Assembly (NCBI RefSeq): GCF_003055625.1
Contig: NZ_CP028811.1
Location: forward strand, 2,542,001 to 2,606,000
DNA: 64,000 bases
From: Flavobacterium magnum
GTDB lineage: Bacteria; Bacteroidota; Bacteroidia; Flavobacteriales; Flavobacteriaceae
Direction: 5' to 3'
The position numbers were made by a program, and so were the translations under genes. Below are positions 62,753 through 64,000 of the stretch, one piece after another. Below the pieces are notes generated by a model that did no database searches, had not been told where the DNA came from, and saw only the letters and a program-made list of their open reading frames with translations. Position 1 is the stretch's first letter; the number at the start of each line of letters is the position of its first letter.

Positions 62753-64000
62753 TTAAGTCTGGATCACACCAAGGTTAAAAGGTTTTTGTATCGGCGCATG
62801 ATTTGCCGCCTCAATGCCCATGGAAATCCAGGTACGTGTATCAATCGGGTCGATGATGGCGTCGGTCCAGATCCTTGAAGCTGCGTAATAAGGCGAGACC
62901 TGGGCATCATAGCGCGCCTTGATTTTATCGAACAATTCCTGTTCTTTCTTTTCGTCCACGACTTCCCCTTTTGATTTTAATGAGGAAGCTTCGATCTGCA
63001 TCAAAACTTTGGCTGCCTGCGTGCCGCCCATGACGGCCAGTTCGGCGCTTGGCCACGCAAAAATCAACCTCGGATCGTATGCTTTGCCGCACATGGCATA
63101 ATTTCCGGCACCATAAGAATTCCCTACGATTACTGTAAATTTAGGTACAACCGAATTGGATACCGCATTTACCATCTTCGCCCCATCCTTAATAATACCG
63201 CCATGTTCCGATTTTGAACCCACCATAAAGCCGGTCACATCCTGTATGAAAACCAACGGAATTTTCTTCTGGTTGCAATTGGCAATAAAGCGCGTAGCTT
63301 TATCTGCTGAATCGGAGTAGATCACGCCGCCAAACTGCATTTCCCCTTTTTTGGATTTTACAACCTTACGCTGGTTGGCTACAATCCCTACCGCCCAGCC
63401 GTCAATGCGCGCATACCCCGTGATGATGGTTTGCCCGTAGCCGTCCTTGTACGCTTCGAACTCGGAATTGTCCACCAGTCGCTCGATGATCTCCATCATG
63501 TCGTACTGCTCGTTTCGTGCCTTGGGCAGAATGCCATAAATCTCGTTTTCGTCTTTTGCGGGTTTTGCAGGTTTGTCACGGTTGAAACCCGCTTTTTCAA
63601 AATCGCCTATCTTGGAAACGATATTCTTGATCCTGTCCAAAGCATCCTTATCATCTTTCGCCTTGTAATCGGTTACGCCTGAAATCTCGCAATGTGTCGT
63701 CGCGCCTCCAAGTGTTTCATTGTCTATGCTCTCACCGATAGCCGCTTTAACGAGGTAACTTCCCGCAAGGAAAATACTGCCTGTTTTGTCGACAATCAGC
63801 GCCTCGTCACTCATAATCGGGAGGTAAGCGCCTCCTGCTACACAGCTTCCCATAACGGCTGCAATCTGTGTGATGCCCATGCTGCTCATCACGGCATTGT
63901 TCCGGAATATACGCCCGAAGTGCTCTTTGTCCGGAAAAATCTCGTCCTGCATCGGCAGATACACCCCGGCGCTGTCGACAAGATATATAATAGGTAAGCG
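62753..64000 (-). CDS. Acyl-CoA carboxylase carboxyltransferase (beta) subunit, truncated by window edge
   Basis: The last 415 residues of a biotin-dependent carboxyltransferase, likely propionyl-CoA or methylcrotonyl-CoA type. The frame stays open to base 64000 (visible first residues RLPIIYLVDSAGVYLPMQD), so the 5' end is beyond the window; family length is about 540. Crotonase-like oxyanion-hole glycines are seen in IAAVMGSCVAGGAYLPIMSD and VGNSYGAGNYAMCGKAYDPR, and VFIQDVTGFMVGSKSE is typical. PNRI-like helices precede the end VDEKKEQELFDKIKARYD. It probably precedes the M1 peptidase in one transcript. Confidence 0.93.
   Translation of the reverse strand, partial: RLPIIYLVDSAGVYLPMQDEIFPDKEHFGRIFRNNAVMSSMGITQIAAVMGSCVAGGAYLPIMSDEALIVDKTGSIFLAGSYLVKAAIGESIDNETLGGATTHCEISGVTDYKAKDDKDALDRIKNIVSKIGDFEKAGFNRDKPAKPAKDENEIYGILPKARNEQYDMMEIIERLVDNSEFEAYKDGYGQTIITGYARIDGWAVGIVANQRKVVKSKKGEMQFGGVIYSDSADKATRFIANCNQKKIPLVFIQDVTGFMVGSKSEHGGIIKDGAKMVNAVSNSVVPKFTVIVGNSYGAGNYAMCGKAYDPRLIFAWPSAELAVMGGTQAAKVLMQIEASSLKSKGEVVDEKKEQELFDKIKARYDAQVSPYYAASRIWTDAIIDPIDTRTWISMGIEAANHAPIQKPFNLGVIQT

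Overview
The window comes from a member of the Bacteroidota, most likely family Flavobacteriaceae and close to Flavobacterium. The evidence is internal. There is an LpxC-FabZ fusion, proteins with type IX secretion (T9SS) C-terminal sorting domains, a futalosine-independent menaquinone gene set of flavobacterial type, a fused alpha/beta E1 2-oxoacid dehydrogenase, and many promoters with the Bacteroidota -7 element TAnnTTTG. By eye the base composition is near 50% G+C over most of the window, high for that family; two LRR genes near 38-43 kb are clearly more A+T-rich. The window is dense chromosomal core sequence. I see no rRNA, tRNA, CRISPR array, transposase or phage gene. No gap between genes exceeds 300 bases.

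Layout. (1) 1-11.9 kb: menaquinone genes menD (5'-truncated by the window edge), menB, menA and menC, interleaved with cvfB, a LigB-type dioxygenase, a papain-like protease, two PH-domain membrane proteins, an UPF0173 hydrolase and a TPR-like secreted protein; menE is not in the window. (2) 11.9-27.5 kb, mostly minus strand: small enzymes and lipoproteins, an M23 peptidase, the E1 2-oxoacid dehydrogenase, a catalytically degenerate M1-like outer-membrane protein, a LOG-family protein, uvrA, and small hypothetical genes. (3) 27.6-35.3 kb, plus strand: an HD hydrolase followed by a lipid A block (lpxD, lpxC-fabZ, lpxA, efp, a second lpxD-like gene, an NTF2-like gene) and sucD. (4) 35.4-43.6 kb: three tandem LRR proteins with T9SS sorting domains, showing recent exchange between copies, then a tiny secreted peptide gene. 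(5) 43.8-51.5 kb: fabG, a VWA-like membrane protein, and an operon made of an LtaS-like phosphotransferase, a thioredoxin-fold protein, an OmpR-type response regulator and its histidine kinase. Four 11-bp-phased direct repeats stand in front of this operon. (6) 51.6-60.5 kb: two convergent operons with three ATP-grasp-type ligases, a YbdK-type carboxylate-amine ligase, a class I glutamine amidotransferase, an M17 aminopeptidase and two alpha/beta-hydrolase esterases. (7) 60.6-64 kb: a small hypothetical gene, an active-looking M1 peptidase, and an acyl-CoA carboxyltransferase cut by the window edge.

The items most worth attention are: the convergent amidoligase/peptidase/esterase cluster, which looks like a pathway for building and trimming a small amide- or peptide-like compound; the phased repeat array in front of the two-component/LtaS operon; a dispersed intergenic double-hairpin repeat present in two copies whose central hairpin differs in sequence but keeps its pairing; gene conversion among the LRR genes; and the small secreted peptide with its own promoter and terminator.
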